DNA of 64,000 bases from Bacteroidales bacterium Bact_08 (GTDB lineage Bacteria; Bacteroidota; Bacteroidia; Bacteroidales; UBA932): NCBI GenBank assembly GCA_001603425.1, contig LUYZ01000002.1, positions 1-64,000 on the forward strand, given 5' to 3'. The notes beneath the pieces are model-generated. The model did not search any database. It was not told the origin of the DNA and saw only the letters and a program-made list of their open reading frames with translations. Position numbers and translations under genes: made by a program. Below are positions 50,981 through 60,963 of this stretch, in pieces; position 1 is the stretch's first letter; each line of letters begins with the position of its first letter.

Positions 50981-53734
50981 TTGGTTTTGAGAAAGTATCT
51001 AGTTTTTATCACTTGGATCTTCCTTGTTTTACTTGTCGTCGGGGAGGTATATGCCGTAAATGTAAGAGCAAACAGGAGAAAACTGTTTGCTGGTTTGTCA
51101 AACCCCCAGGATACTGTTAATACAGTTAGAGATACATTTTTAGTGCTTAAAGACTCTTTAGTTTTGCCAGATACACTAGCAAAGGATAGTGTTATAATAG
51201 ATTCGGCAAAATTGAGAGGGTCTTTGGCTTTTCCTGCATTTTCTGGTGCTAAAGATTCCATAATTGAGGATTTTAGCGGTGGAAAAAGAATGATATATTA
51301 TTATGGTGATGTAAAAGTGACTTATGGTAATATGGAGTTAAAAGCAGATTATATGGCATATAATATGGATACAAAAACTGTTTTTGCTACTGGGACAAAA
51401 GATACAACAGGAACAGTTACTGGAATGCCAGAGATGACAGAGGGGAGTGATAAATATACTATGGAGTCTGTTTACTATAACTTTGAATCAAAGAAGGCTA
51501 GAATTACCAATATGGTTACTCAAGAGTCAGAAGGTTTTTTACACGGTACTTTATTGAAGAAAATGCCAGATAACTCTATTAATATATCTGGAGGTAAATA
51601 TACAACTTGCGATCATGATCATCCTCATTTTTATTTAAAATTGACTAAGGCCAAGGTTGTAAATAATCCTAATAAAACAACTGTTTTTGGTCCAGCTTTT
51701 TTAATAGTAGAAGATGTGCCATTACCCTTAGCTCTTCCTTTTGGATTTGTTCCAAACCAAGTTAGCAGATCTAGCGGTCTTTTAATTCCTACTTTTAGTG
51801 ACGAAGCTGCAAGAGGTTTTTCTTTAAGAGGATTAGGTTATTATTTTGTATTTGGAGACCATTTTGATGCCTCATTAACAACAGATATATACACACTTGG
51901 GTCTTGGAATATGATGTTAACATCTAGATACAAAAAGAGATATAAGCATGATGGAAATCTAAGTGTAAATTACTCTGTTAATCAAGTTGGTGAACGAGGA
52001 GCTCCCGATTTTTATCAGTCGAAGGATTTCTCTTTTAAATGGAGCCATGCTCAAGATCCAAAAGCTAGGCCAGGTACTACATTTAGGGCATCGGTAAATT
52101 TTTCATCTCCATTAAATAATAGATTTAATGATTATGATATTCAGCAAAGTTTGCAAAATCAGATATCTTCTAGCATCTCTTATGGTAAAGTTTTTCCTGA
52201 TTCTCCCTTCTCTCTATCTACCAATATTTTACATAGCCAAAACTCTTTAGATAGTTCATATGCTGTTACTTTTCCTAACGTAACACTTACTATGAATAGA
52301 ATTTATCCATTTAGATCTAAGGAGATGATAGGTAAGAAGAGATTTTATGATGATATTTCATTAAGTTATAATACTACTTTGGATAACAAGGTTAATTTCA
52401 AGGCTCATGAGTTTGGTAAAGATGAGTTCTGGTCCAAGTTTAGAAGTGGTATGCAGCACAGTTTTTCTCTTGGATTACCTCAATTTTCTGTTTTAAATTA
52501 TTTTCAGTTTTCTCCTGGAATTACTTATGGTATGAATTGGTTTTTTCAAGAGAATATAAAATCATATAATCAAGATACTGGTCAGGTGGAGAGTGATGTA
52601 ACAGATATTTTCAGCCATTTTGGAATGACTCAGGAGTACTCTGCATCTATGGCAGTGTCTACTAGATTATATGGAATGTTTAATTTTGGTAATAGAGGAA
52701 AAGTTCAGGCAATTAGACATATGGTCACTCCTTCGGTATCATTTAGTGTAAGACCAGAACAGGGAACTGCTGCAAATGGGTATAGAACACTTACTTATAC
52801 AGATAATAAAGGAGAAGTCCAAAATTTAGAGTATAATAGATATGAGGGTTTGCTTTTTGGATATCCCTCTAGAGGTAGTTCTGCCGCAATGTCTTTTTCT
52901 GTTGGTAATAACATAGAAGCTAAAATTAGAAGTTCTAAGGATACGACAAATGGGGGTATAAAAAAAATTAAATTGATTGATAATCTATCTCTAAATGGTT
53001 CTTATAATTTTTTAGCTGACTCAATGAAATTATCTAATATCTCAGTATCTATGAATACAACAATTTTTGGGTCTTTTGCGATAAATGCAAATGCCAATTT
53101 TGATCCATATGCTGTAGATATAAATGGCAAAAGATATAATGAGTTTCATTTCAAGAATGCTGGTGGGCTAAATCTTGCTAGAATGACAAATGCCAGCCTC
53201 TCTTTTTCTTATCAATTTTCTGGGAAAGGAGAGAGAGCCGGAGCGGGTATGGGGCTTCCAGATGCAAAAGATGGTGAAAAGAGCCAGCATTCAGACTATA
53301 TTAGAGTTTATAACCATCCTATTACTGGTGAGTATATTCCTGGAGGGTGGATGTACTATTTAGATCCATCCAATCCATGGTCTCTCAATTTTAACTATAA
53401 CTACTCTTTATCCAGATCATATAAAAATGTTGCTGGTAGATTAACTACCATTGATAGCTTTACACAAACATTAGGTATAGCAGGTCAATTAAAACTAGGT
53501 CCTTCTCTTAATTTTAATTTAAATACTAATTTAGATTTAATGAAAATGGCTATTTCTACAACTCAGTTAACTGCAACATACGATCTGCACTGTTTCTTAA
53601 TTAGCGTTAGTTGGGTTCCTTCTGGAATATGGCAGAGTTGGAGTTTTAGAATTAGTGCAAAGGCATCGGCTTTAGCAGATCTTTTAAAGTTCAAAAAAAC
53701 GGCAAGTTTTTGGGATAGAGGCCCTGGTTTCTAA
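50981..53734 (+). CDS. lptD: LPS-assembly protein LptD (OstA-like)
   Basis: Outer-membrane beta-barrel that inserts lipopolysaccharide. 917 residues. N-terminal signal helix ending VYA, a periplasmic OstA/LptA-like region (MIYYYGDVKVTYGNMELKAD), a CDHDHPHFYLKL segment, and the long barrel with alternating strands to the C-terminal aromatic WDRGPGF. No ATG fits the N-terminus; TTG at 50981 (or 50987) is used. A TAACTTTG -7 box lies at 50932-50939. The pairing with a divergent amidase is typical of Bacteroidales. Confidence 0.87.
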   Translation: MVLRKYLVFITWIFLVLLVVGEVYAVNVRANRRKLFAGLSNPQDTVNTVRDTFLVLKDSLVLPDTLAKDSVIIDSAKLRGSLAFPAFSGAKDSIIEDFSGGKRMIYYYGDVKVTYGNMELKADYMAYNMDTKTVFATGTKDTTGTVTGMPEMTEGSDKYTMESVYYNFESKKARITNMVTQESEGFLHGTLLKKMPDNSINISGGKYTTCDHDHPHFYLKLTKAKVVNNPNKTTVFGPAFLIVEDVPLPLALPFGFVPNQVSRSSGLLIPTFSDEAARGFSLRGLGYYFVFGDHFDASLTTDIYTLGSWNMMLTSRYKKRYKHDGNLSVNYSVNQVGERGAPDFYQSKDFSFKWSHAQDPKARPGTTFRASVNFSSPLNNRFNDYDIQQSLQNQISSSISYGKVFPDSPFSLSTNILHSQNSLDSSYAVTFPNVTLTMNRIYPFRSKEMIGKKRFYDDISLSYNTTLDNKVNFKAHEFGKDEFWSKFRSGMQHSFSLGLPQFSVLNYFQFSPGITYGMNWFFQENIKSYNQDTGQVESDVTDIFSHFGMTQEYSASMAVSTRLYGMFNFGNRGKVQAIRHMVTPSVSFSVRPEQGTAANGYRTLTYTDNKGEVQNLEYNRYEGLLFGYPSRGSSAAMSFSVGNNIEAKIRSSKDTTNGGIKKIKLIDNLSLNGSYNFLADSMKLSNISVSMNTTIFGSFAINANANFDPYAVDINGKRYNEFHFKNAGGLNLARMTNASLSFSYQFSGKGERAGAGMGLPDAKDGEKSQHSDYIRVYNHPITGEYIPGGWMYYLDPSNPWSLNFNYNYSLSRSYKNVAGRLTTIDSFTQTLGIAGQLKLGPSLNFNLNTNLDLMKMAISTTQLTATYDLHCFLISVSWVPSGIWQSWSFRISAKASALADLLKFKKTASFWDRGPGF

Positions 53735-53761
53735 CCTGTAATTATATAAATAATAAATATT

Positions 53762-54142
53762 ATGTCAAAAAGAGTTATTTCATCACCTAAGGCTCCAAAA
53801 GCAGTGGGTCCTTATAGTCAAGCCGTAGAGGCTAACGGAATCTTATTTGTTTCTGGACAACTTCCTATAGATGTTAATACGGGAGAGTTTGTTTCCGGAG
53901 GAGTTGAAGAACAAGCTCATCAAGTACTTAAAAATATTGAGTATATCTTAAACGAGGCGGGATATACTTTTGATAACGTGATTAAGTCTACGGTATATCT
54001 TACCGATATGGCTAATTTTTTAGACATGAATGAAGTTTATGCTCAATATTTTAAGGAGCCGTTTCCTGCTAGAGTAGCATTTGCTGTAGTTGGATTACCT
54101 AAAGGTGCTCTGGTAGAAATAGATGTAGTAGCCTCTAAGTAG
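53762..54142 (+). CDS. ridA: RidA family enamine/imine deaminase
   Basis: Clears reactive enamine intermediates from PLP enzymes. 126 residues, full length. AVGPYSQAVEANGILFVSGQ and the C-terminal PFPARVAFAVVGLPKGALVEIDVVA contain the Arg, Gly and Glu of the active site between subunits of the trimer. It is 27 bases after lptD and has a terminator behind it. Confidence 0.95.
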   Translation: MSKRVISSPKAPKAVGPYSQAVEANGILFVSGQLPIDVNTGEFVSGGVEEQAHQVLKNIEYILNEAGYTFDNVIKSTVYLTDMANFLDMNEVYAQYFKEPFPARVAFAVVGLPKGALVEIDVVASK

Positions 54143-54154
54143 GGTATTTGTTTT

Positions 54155-54184
54155 AAAAAAAGTGGATTATTTCCACTTTTTTTT
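54155..54184 (+). terminator. Terminator after ridA
   Basis: AGTGGA (54161-54166) and TCCACT (54172-54177), with flanking A-run and T-run, form a stem with a short loop followed by eight T. Confidence 0.85.
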
Positions 54185-54186
54185 AT

Positions 54187-54214
54187 TTGTTTAGTAAAAA
54201 ATAAACTATATTTG
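54187..54214 (+). promoter_or_regulatory. Probable rho promoter
   Basis: TTG (54187-54189), 17 bases, TATATTTG (54207-54214), followed by a 50-base leader to the rho ATG. The -7 box is exact and the spacing slightly short. Confidence 0.55.
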
Positions 54215-54264
54215 CAAATAATATCACGTTCTACTAGGATAAATCACATCCACAACATAAATCA

Positions 54265-56232
54265 ATGTACGATATACAAGAATTAAAAAAGAAGAGTCAG
54301 GAGGAGTTACTCTCTATTGCTAAAGAGTTAAATATATCAAAGGCTAAAAATCTAACAATGGATGATCTTATCTACGAAATATTAGATGAGCAGGCAACTA
54401 TTGGCAGTAAATCTTCTGAACCCATAAAGAGACCATCTGTAAAAAGAGTTACAAAAAAGAGAAAACCTCAAGCTAAGAAAAGTGAAGAGTTGACTGTAAC
54501 AGAAGAGGTCTCTTCTGAAAAGCCGAGTTTAGCTGCGCAGGTAATTGAAGTTGATTCAGTTGTTGAGACCAATAGCGATGATGTTAATAAATCTGTCGCT
54601 CCAAAAAAAGAATCTGACAATCAACACTCAAAAAACGAGAGTCATAATTTAAGAGCAAGAAAATCAAAGAAGGAGCAATCATTTAAGAGAAAAGAGGAGA
54701 GTATTCCTAAGGATATTTTTGCAGATAATAATATTATTGTTGAGCAGTCTCCAACTATTGAGTCTAAAGAGGCAGAGAGTGAGGGTGCTAAGTCTGGTCA
54801 AAAAAGTACAGTTGCAGATAGGCAGCAATCTAAGCCAGAATTCTCTCAACAAGAGAAAAAGATAGAAACTGAAAGACCTATTTCAACTCAAGATAAAGGC
54901 AAACAAGATAAAGGCTCCCAGAATAAAAATCAGCAAGATGGCGGTTTACAAAATAGGGGGCAACAGGATAAAGTTCAGCAAGATAAAGCAACACAGAATA
55001 AGGGTCAGCAAGATAAAACTCAAAATCAGCAAGACAGATCTAGACAAGAGAAAGCCCCACAAGCAAAAAATCAAGAGAAACAACCAGTTGAAAATAAACC
55101 TAAAATTGAGTTTGAAGGCGTTGTTGATGCAACAGGTGTTTTGGAAATTATGCAGGATGGATATGGCTTTTTAAGATCATCTGATTACAATTATCTAAAC
55201 TCTCCAGACGATATTTATGTATCTCAATCTCAAATTAAGCTATATGGTTTAAAGACAGGTGATACTTTAGTAGGGGAGATTAAACCTCCCAAAGAGGGAG
55301 ATAAATATTTTCCGCTAGTTAAAGTTAAACTAATTAATGGTAGGAGTCCTGAATATATTAGAGATAGAGTTCCATTTGACTTTTTGACGCCACTATTCCC
55401 GAATGAAAAGTTTAATATAACTTCTAATGGGCATAATAATTTATCTACAAGAGTTGTAGATATGTTTGCTCCAATAGGAAAAGGGCAAAGAGGACTTATT
55501 GTGGCTCAACCTAAAACAGGTAAAACTGTACTTCTTAAGGATATTGCAAATGCAATTGCAGACAATCATCCAGAGGTATATATGATTGTATTATTAATTG
55601 ACGAGAGGCCAGAAGAGGTAACAGATATGGCAAGAAGTGTAAAGGCAGAAGTTATAGCCTCTACTTTTGATGAGCCTGCAGATAGACATGTTAAAGTTGC
55701 CAATATAGTTTTAGAAAAGGCTAAGCGTCTGGTTGAGTGTGGTCATGATGTTGTTATTTTATTAGACTCTATAACCCGTCTAGCTAGAGCGTTCAATACG
55801 GTTCAGCCGGCTTCTGGAAAGGTTCTAAGTGGTGGAGTAGACGCAAATGCACTTCATAAACCAAAGCGTTTCTTTGGTGCTGCTAGAAATATAGAAAATG
55901 GAGGATCTTTAACAATTTTAGCTACGGCGTTAACAGATACTGGTTCAAAAATGGATGAGGTTATTTTTGAAGAGTTTAAAGGAACTGGTAATATGGAACT
56001 TCAGTTAGATAGGAAATTGTCTAATAAACGTATCTTCCCAGCTGTTGATGTTACTCTAAGTAGCACTAGAAGAGAGGATCTTCTTTTTGATAAAGAGGCC
56101 TTAAATAGAATTTGGATTTTGAGAAACTATCTTGCCGATATGAATTCTGTAGAGGCAATGGAGTTTATGAAAACAAGACTTTTGAGAACTACAAATAATA
56201 CTGAGTTCCTTCTATCTATGAATGGAGAGTAG
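54265..56232 (+). CDS. rho: Transcription termination factor Rho with long disordered insert
   Basis: Hexameric RNA helicase that ends transcription. 655 residues versus about 420 in E. coli. Rho_N lies at 1-45 ([20 protein letters not shown]). A low-complexity region rich in K, E, Q, S and D follows, up to about 280, and includes repeated QQDK/QDKG/QNKG units. Then come the RNA-binding cold-shock-like domain ([15 protein letters not shown]) and the ATPase, with Walker [12 protein letters not shown] (about 415) and [14 protein letters not shown]. Long inserts are common in Bacteroidota Rho and add RNA binding or phase behaviour. Confidence 0.97.
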   Translation: MYDIQELKKKSQEELLSIAKELNISKAKNLTMDDLIYEILDEQATIGSKSSEPIKRPSVKRVTKKRKPQAKKSEELTVTEEVSSEKPSLAAQVIEVDSVVETNSDDVNKSVAPKKESDNQHSKNESHNLRARKSKKEQSFKRKEESIPKDIFADNNIIVEQSPTIESKEAESEGAKSGQKSTVADRQQSKPEFSQQEKKIETERPISTQDKGKQDKGSQNKNQQDGGLQNRGQQDKVQQDKATQNKGQQDKTQNQQDRSRQEKAPQAKNQEKQPVENKPKIEFEGVVDATGVLEIMQDGYGFLRSSDYNYLNSPDDIYVSQSQIKLYGLKTGDTLVGEIKPPKEGDKYFPLVKVKLINGRSPEYIRDRVPFDFLTPLFPNEKFNITSNGHNNLSTRVVDMFAPIGKGQRGLIVAQPKTGKTVLLKDIANAIADNHPEVYMIVLLIDERPEEVTDMARSVKAEVIASTFDEPADRHVKVANIVLEKAKRLVECGHDVVILLDSITRLARAFNTVQPASGKVLSGGVDANALHKPKRFFGAARNIENGGSLTILATALTDTGSKMDEVIFEEFKGTGNMELQLDRKLSNKRIFPAVDVTLSSTRREDLLFDKEALNRIWILRNYLADMNSVEAMEFMKTRLLRTTNNTEFLLSMNGE

Positions 56233-56260
56233 TAATATTGTATGTTTTTTAATAATAGTA

Positions 56261-56288
56261 AAAAAGGCTTCAATTTGAAGCCTTTTTT
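56261..56288. terminator. Bidirectional terminator between rho and meaB
   Basis: AAAAAGGCTTCA (56261-56272) pairs with TGAAGCCTTTTT (56276-56287) around a 3-base loop, with T-runs on both strands, serving the two convergent genes. Confidence 0.88.
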
Positions 56289-57395
56289 TTAGATATTATT
56301 CTTTTTGTAAATAGACAATAATTCACTTGCAGCTTTAAATGAACTCAAATTACCATTTAGAACAGCATTCTCATATTGGGATATAGAATCACTTACATTT
56401 TGGTTTTCGAAAAAACTAATTTTTAAATTCTCCATAATAGACTCATACATCCAATATCTTGCTTGCTCTCGTCTTTTGTGAAGGTAATATCCATTATTAT
56501 TAGTAAGTTCAAAATATTCATTTATCTTATTTAAGACATCTTCAAGCCCATCTTTAGTTACTGCAGATGTTGTTAATGCTGTAGGAACCCATCCTGATTC
56601 TGTTGGTGGAAAAAGATGGAGCGCATTTTTGTAGAGAGATCTTGCTAGGGTTGCTTTGTCTATATTGCTTCCATCACTTTTGGTAATTGCAATTAAGTCA
56701 GACATCTCCATTATCCCTCTTTTAATTCCTTGAAGTTCATCACCAGCTCCTGCTAACATAAGCAGTAAAAAGAAGTCACTCATTGAATGAACAGCTGTTT
56801 CGGATTGTCCTACCCCAACAGTCTCAATAAAGATCATATCAAAACCTGCAGCCTCACATAGAATAATACTTTCCCTTGTTTTACGGGCTACTCCACCAAG
56901 AGAACCTCCACTGGGGCTGGGTCTAATAAAAGCATTTGGATCGTTACATAAAGTCTCCATTCTAGTTTTATCTCCCAGAATACTACCCTTGCTTTTTTCA
57001 CTACTTGGGTCTATAGCTAAAACTGCTAATTTATGACCTTTTGCGGTTAATAATCCACCAAATGCCTCTATAAACGTACTTTTTCCTGCTCCAGGTACTC
57101 CTGTAATGCCAATTCTTTTAGATTTAACACAATGTGGAAGAGCTCTGTCTATAATCTTTTGAGCTAACTCTCTATGAGCTGGATTAGAGCTCTCGACTAA
57201 AGTAATAGCTTGACTTAAAATAGTTGTATTACCCTCTAAAATCCCTTGTATATAATCATCCTCAGATAGAGTTTTCGTTTTATTTTTTTTAAAAAAATTA
57301 TTGATATAAGGATTTGTAATAGGAGGTTGTTCAATTCCTTCGTTTACAATTAATGCTGAATCTTTACATGCTTGTTCATCTATTTTGCTCATCAT
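56289..57395 (-). CDS. meaB: Methylmalonyl-CoA mutase-associated GTPase MeaB
   Basis: G3E GTPase that loads and protects B12-dependent methylmalonyl-CoA mutase, used in propionate/succinate metabolism. 368 residues. Walker A GVPGAGKSTFIEAFG (about 100-114), AVLAIDPSSEKSKGSILGDKTRM, ETVGVGQSE and the base-specific TKSD. The mutase genes are not in this window. It starts 6 bases after the DUF1573 gene, probably in one transcript. Confidence 0.94.
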   Translation of the reverse strand: MMSKIDEQACKDSALIVNEGIEQPPITNPYINNFFKKNKTKTLSEDDYIQGILEGNTTILSQAITLVESSNPAHRELAQKIIDRALPHCVKSKRIGITGVPGAGKSTFIEAFGGLLTAKGHKLAVLAIDPSSEKSKGSILGDKTRMETLCNDPNAFIRPSPSGGSLGGVARKTRESIILCEAAGFDMIFIETVGVGQSETAVHSMSDFFLLLMLAGAGDELQGIKRGIMEMSDLIAITKSDGSNIDKATLARSLYKNALHLFPPTESGWVPTALTTSAVTKDGLEDVLNKINEYFELTNNNGYYLHKRREQARYWMYESIMENLKISFFENQNVSDSISQYENAVLNGNLSSFKAASELLSIYKKNNI

Positions 57396-57401
57396 TATAA
57401 A

Positions 57402-58499
57402 TTATTTAATAATGTTACCGGTAATTATATAATTGATAATAGGCCTAGTTGGAGAGTTGGTAATTAAGGTTAAAATAAAGCTAACTTCTCCACTTAGATC
57501 AATATTTTTTGTATCAATAGTCACATTAATATCTGTTGACTTGCCAACAGCTACGTTTTTGTTATAAATAATAGAAATATTGGGGATACTTGAATCTATC
57601 TTATGAATAACAAGATCTCGTTTACCAATATTTCTTACCCTAAATTGAGATGTTATTTTGTCTCCTTTATTTATTTTCCCAAAATCATAAGAGCTAGAGC
57701 TAGCCATTGGAATAGGACCATTTTGGATCTCTTGAGGGGAGAGGTTAAAGAAATTGTCTCTAACATTATAATTTATTGTAAAATCTTTATTAACTTTTGT
57801 ATTGTTGATTGAAAAGTTGATAATTGCATTATTATTGCCCCAATTTGAACTATTTGTTGTATTTAGCTCAATTTCCAAAAAGTCTTTATCTCCTGGTTTT
57901 AGTGAAAGTATTTTGGGTGAGATTGATATATCTTTGGAATTGTGAGATGTTGCAATAGTTATTGATCTTCTGGAAGTATTTGCAACTTCAAGCTTTTCTA
58001 CTCTCTTTTCTCCTTTTGGAACGATTCCAAAATCTATATAAGACCTCCTAAGTGAAAGATCAGAAAACTTCTCGGGAAAAAGCTCGCTAAGAGATTTCTT
58101 ATTTTGATGAACAACACCTTTAATCCTTAAAAGATGGGGTCTACTCTCTCCAGTAATATATACAGTAAGTACTTTGTCAAATGGATATGGCCCTTGATCA
58201 TTTAAAAAAGTTACAACAATCTCTCCATTTTTATTAGGCATTATCGGACTTCTACTCCATTCAGGAGTGGTGCAGCCACATGATGCAATAATAGTTTGAA
58301 TAACAATAGGTTGATCGGATGTATTTGTTACGGTAAATTTGCATGTATGATGGCCAGATGTTATAAGAATATCACCAAAGTCATGGACTTTTTTATCGAA
58401 TTTTACTCTATTTGATTGGCCTATAATATGTGAAGAAAAAGCCAATATAAGAAAGGATAAAACAGTAAAAAATTGGAGGATTCGGTTAACATTTTTCAT
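57402..58499 (-). CDS. DUF1573 domain secreted protein
   Basis: 365 residues from the ATG at 58499; an upstream ATG would add 16 polar residues before the signal peptide. Signal peptide ending IIGQ, then DUF1573/ASPM-like Ig domains: the first with FDKKVHDFGDI, IIASCGCTTPEWSRSPIMP, and a second and third of similar build (DFGIVPKGEKRVEKLEVANT; SSSYDFGKINKGDKITSQFRVRNIG). Probably periplasmic or surface. The molecular role of this common Bacteroidota family is unknown. Confidence 0.85.
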   Translation of the reverse strand: MKNVNRILQFFTVLSFLILAFSSHIIGQSNRVKFDKKVHDFGDILITSGHHTCKFTVTNTSDQPIVIQTIIASCGCTTPEWSRSPIMPNKNGEIVVTFLNDQGPYPFDKVLTVYITGESRPHLLRIKGVVHQNKKSLSELFPEKFSDLSLRRSYIDFGIVPKGEKRVEKLEVANTSRRSITIATSHNSKDISISPKILSLKPGDKDFLEIELNTTNSSNWGNNNAIINFSINNTKVNKDFTINYNVRDNFFNLSPQEIQNGPIPMASSSSYDFGKINKGDKITSQFRVRNIGKRDLVIHKIDSSIPNISIIYNKNVAVGKSTDINVTIDTKNIDLSGEVSFILTLITNSPTRPIINYIITGNIIK

Positions 58500-58562
58500 T
58501 TTCAAGCAATTTAACAAATTTGTTTTTTTATGTTGATGTTTGTACAAAGATACAATTAGTAT

Positions 58563-58592
58563 TTGTTCTATTAAACCAATTTTTTATCTTTG
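58563..58592 (+). promoter_or_regulatory. Ferredoxin promoter
   Basis: TTG (58563-58565), 19 bases, TATCTTTG (58585-58592): a full consensus Bacteroidota promoter, with the ATG 33 bases further on. Confidence 0.75.
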
Positions 58593-58624
58593 CAACAATC
58601 AAACCAATTTAAAACTATAAAGTA

Positions 58625-58792
58625 ATGGCTTACAAAATTTCTGAAGACTGCACTGCATGTGGTTCTTGTATTGATGAATGTCCAGTTGAAGCAATATCTC
58701 CTGGCGATATCTATGTAATTGATCCTAATATCTGTTCAGATTGTGGTACATGTGCAGATGTGTGCCCTGTTGGTGCAATAAGTCAAGAATAG
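58625..58792 (+). CDS. 2[4Fe-4S] ferredoxin
   Basis: 55 residues. Two complete cluster motifs, [12 protein letters not shown] (about 9-20) and [12 protein letters not shown] (about 37-48), as in clostridial-type ferredoxins. This is the likely electron carrier for the bifurcating-type hydrogenase and for ferredoxin-dependent oxidoreductases of the cell. Own promoter and terminator show it is a strong single-gene unit. Confidence 0.96.
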   Translation: MAYKISEDCTACGSCIDECPVEAISPGDIYVIDPNICSDCGTCADVCPVGAISQE

Positions 58793-58818
58793 TTATCTCT
58801 TTATTGAAGATATCTAAA

Positions 58819-58850
58819 AAGGGCTGTCCATTTAGTTGGACAGCCTCTTT
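58819..58850. terminator. Terminator after the ferredoxin gene
   Basis: GGCTGTCCA (58822-58830) and TGGACAGCC (58837-58845) form a 9-bp perfect stem, with CTCTTTTATT following on the plus strand and CCCTTTTTAG on the minus. It can serve both the ferredoxin gene and the convergent lipoprotein operon. Confidence 0.85.
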
Positions 58851-58852
58851 TA

Positions 58853-59326
58853 TTATATTAGCTGTAAGGTATTTGATGAGTCATATAGAATGTTTTTATA
58901 TAGAGTTTGATTACTACTTGTTAGTAATATCTCAATTGTATACCTACCTTTTTGTTTGGGAAAATTAAATGAGAATGTAGCAATGTCAGTATCTTTTCTG
59001 TTTTGAGGATACTCTGGTTTAAGTTTGGTACGTGAGACCTCTTTGTTATCTGAATAAAGAATAATCTCAATCTCTTGTTCCCCCCAATTATGAGCCATAA
59101 ATATGTAATCGGCTTTATCTATTTTCATAATTCCTTTATAATAACCAATTTCATATATTTGAGATAATATATTGGGGAAGGTTAGAGAGATATATGGTTT
59201 GTCCATATACTGGTTGTAATTTGTGTAATTTTCTATTGTATAGTCTATTGCATTCCAAGAAATCTGTGTTGGATTGCTTTTTGAACAACTTACAATAATA
59301 GCTAGAGAAATTAGTAATCTTTTCAT
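58853..59326 (-). CDS. Lipoprotein of unknown function, last gene of the fimbrial-type locus
   Basis: 157 residues. A short signal peptide ends VSC (Cys at about 14), marking a lipoprotein. The rest is mixed beta, rich in Y, N, I and K, with no motif I recognise; RTKLKPEYPQNRKDTDIATF is the most polar stretch. It lies 23 bases after the DUF4906-like gene on the same strand and ends at the terminator shared with ferredoxin. It may be an accessory or tip-associated component; this is inferred from position only. Confidence 0.6.
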   Translation of the reverse strand: MKRLLISLAIIVSCSKSNPTQISWNAIDYTIENYTNYNQYMDKPYISLTFPNILSQIYEIGYYKGIMKIDKADYIFMAHNWGEQEIEIILYSDNKEVSRTKLKPEYPQNRKDTDIATFSFNFPKQKGRYTIEILLTSSNQTLYKNILYDSSNTLQLI

Positions 59327-59349
59327 AATTAATGTTTAATGATAAAAGT

Positions 59350-60963
59350 TTAATTAGTAACATGTATTAAGTTTGTGTATAGGTCAATTTTATCTAATGT
59401 GATGTTTAGTGATGACATAATATTTGAATACTCTTCTTGGTTTGAGATATTTGTAGAAAAGAACAGCTTTTGCTCTCCTTTTAGACCAAAAGAAGGATTG
59501 TCGTTATTATCAATATCATTTAGTCTCAATATAAACTCTCCTGTTATAGTGCTATTATTTTGTATATATGAGTATCTGGCTTTAGCATATAGTTCTGGGT
59601 ATATTTGATGAACAATATTCATATTAGAGGGTCTTGGTAAATCTATTTTGCAGTATACAGAGAGATATGCATTGATAATCTCATGCGTAGTGCTGTTATA
59701 CTCGAGATGTTCAATATAATTTACTAGAACCTTGTAATGGTTATATACAGATACATAGCAATTTGTGTTAATTGAGTTTAGGTTGTTATAAAATGCATTT
59801 ATTAGAACAGTACCACTTGCAACTCCAGTTATCTCACCAGAGAATAGATCTATCTCTGCAATGCTATTATTACTAGATGTATAACTAATATCCCCATATG
59901 TAAGTAGATAATTGAGAGGGTCAGTTTCAACTGTCAGAGAGCTACTCTCGCCAACATCAATTTTATATGAACTATTTTTAAAATAAATTCTTTGTAAAAT
60001 ATCGTTTTCATAATTAATCTCTTTTAAAGAGTCTTTTACAACTCTCCATGAGTTTTCGTCAATTCCACTTCCTTTAAAATGAATAATATCTACATAGTGT
60101 TGATTTCTGAAAATATTGAAATTATTAGTGTTATTTTCTCCTAAATAGTGTCGATACTCTACCAAGCCCTCTTTGGATGAGCTTTTGTATTGTGCGGTCA
60201 ATTTTAAAAACGTACAGCAATCCTCTTTGTCATATGGATCTTTATATTTAGGGTTAGTTGCATTGCCAATAACTCCTTGTGCATTTTCTGGAATGAGTAA
60301 TGAGTAGTTCCAGTTTATGACATCTTTTTTGTAAATCGGATTATATGCCGATATTTCTGTATGTTCTGGGATATTGTTTTTGAAAAAAGTAATAGAATTT
60401 GGAGTGTTACATATTTGAACTTCCATAATATCTAATGTAACATCTGTATTTAATAGTGTTTTATCTATTATCAAACTATATTTTGCTGCAACTGGAGTCA
60501 AAAGAATCTCAATAATTCCATTATAATCGCTCATTATAGTACTTTTGAATCCACTATAAACTAGAGCTCCATTTGGAGAGTAGATTGATGGATAGCTTAA
60601 ATTGATTATGTTTTCTCTATAGATATATTGAGAGGGTGTTATATTATTAGTATTAGCAATAACATAAATATGTATAGAATCTTGACTATTTAATGAAAGA
60701 TCAGATATATCAATTTGTTGTGATAATGTGTTAGCATAGTATCTGTCCAGAATAAGTTCGCCACTGTTATTATAGATAAATAAGTAGTAATTTGCTATAA
60801 CTTCTGTGGTATTCTTGGTGTTACCTTCTTCATTAAATGTATTAACATTCAATTTTATTTTGTGATTAATATCAAATTTATTATTCACATCTTTCTTAAG
60901 GTTTGCATCACATGCAATAACCATTAATATTGTGATTATTGATGTTTTAATTGAATTACTCAT
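59350..60963 (-). CDS. Fimbrial-type lipoprotein with Big_2 domain (DUF4906-like)
   Basis: 537 residues. Signal peptide ending IACD (lipobox). The N-terminal half has alternating beta strands typical of Bacteroidales fimbrillin/DUF4906 proteins (VIANYYLFIYNNSGELI, VAAKYSLIIDKTLL). An Ig-like Big_2 domain follows at about 315-395 (SSSLTVETDP, SNNSIAEIDLFSGEITGVAS), then a C-terminal domain of unknown type. Probably a surface or tip-associated component. It overlaps the upstream OmpA-like gene by 8 bases. Confidence 0.6.
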   Translation of the reverse strand: MSNSIKTSIITILMVIACDANLKKDVNNKFDINHKIKLNVNTFNEEGNTKNTTEVIANYYLFIYNNSGELILDRYYANTLSQQIDISDLSLNSQDSIHIYVIANTNNITPSQYIYRENIINLSYPSIYSPNGALVYSGFKSTIMSDYNGIIEILLTPVAAKYSLIIDKTLLNTDVTLDIMEVQICNTPNSITFFKNNIPEHTEISAYNPIYKKDVINWNYSLLIPENAQGVIGNATNPKYKDPYDKEDCCTFLKLTAQYKSSSKEGLVEYRHYLGENNTNNFNIFRNQHYVDIIHFKGSGIDENSWRVVKDSLKEINYENDILQRIYFKNSSYKIDVGESSSLTVETDPLNYLLTYGDISYTSSNNSIAEIDLFSGEITGVASGTVLINAFYNNLNSINTNCYVSVYNHYKVLVNYIEHLEYNSTTHEIINAYLSVYCKIDLPRPSNMNIVHQIYPELYAKARYSYIQNNSTITGEFILRLNDIDNNDNPSFGLKGEQKLFFSTNISNQEEYSNIMSSLNITLDKIDLYTNLIHVTN

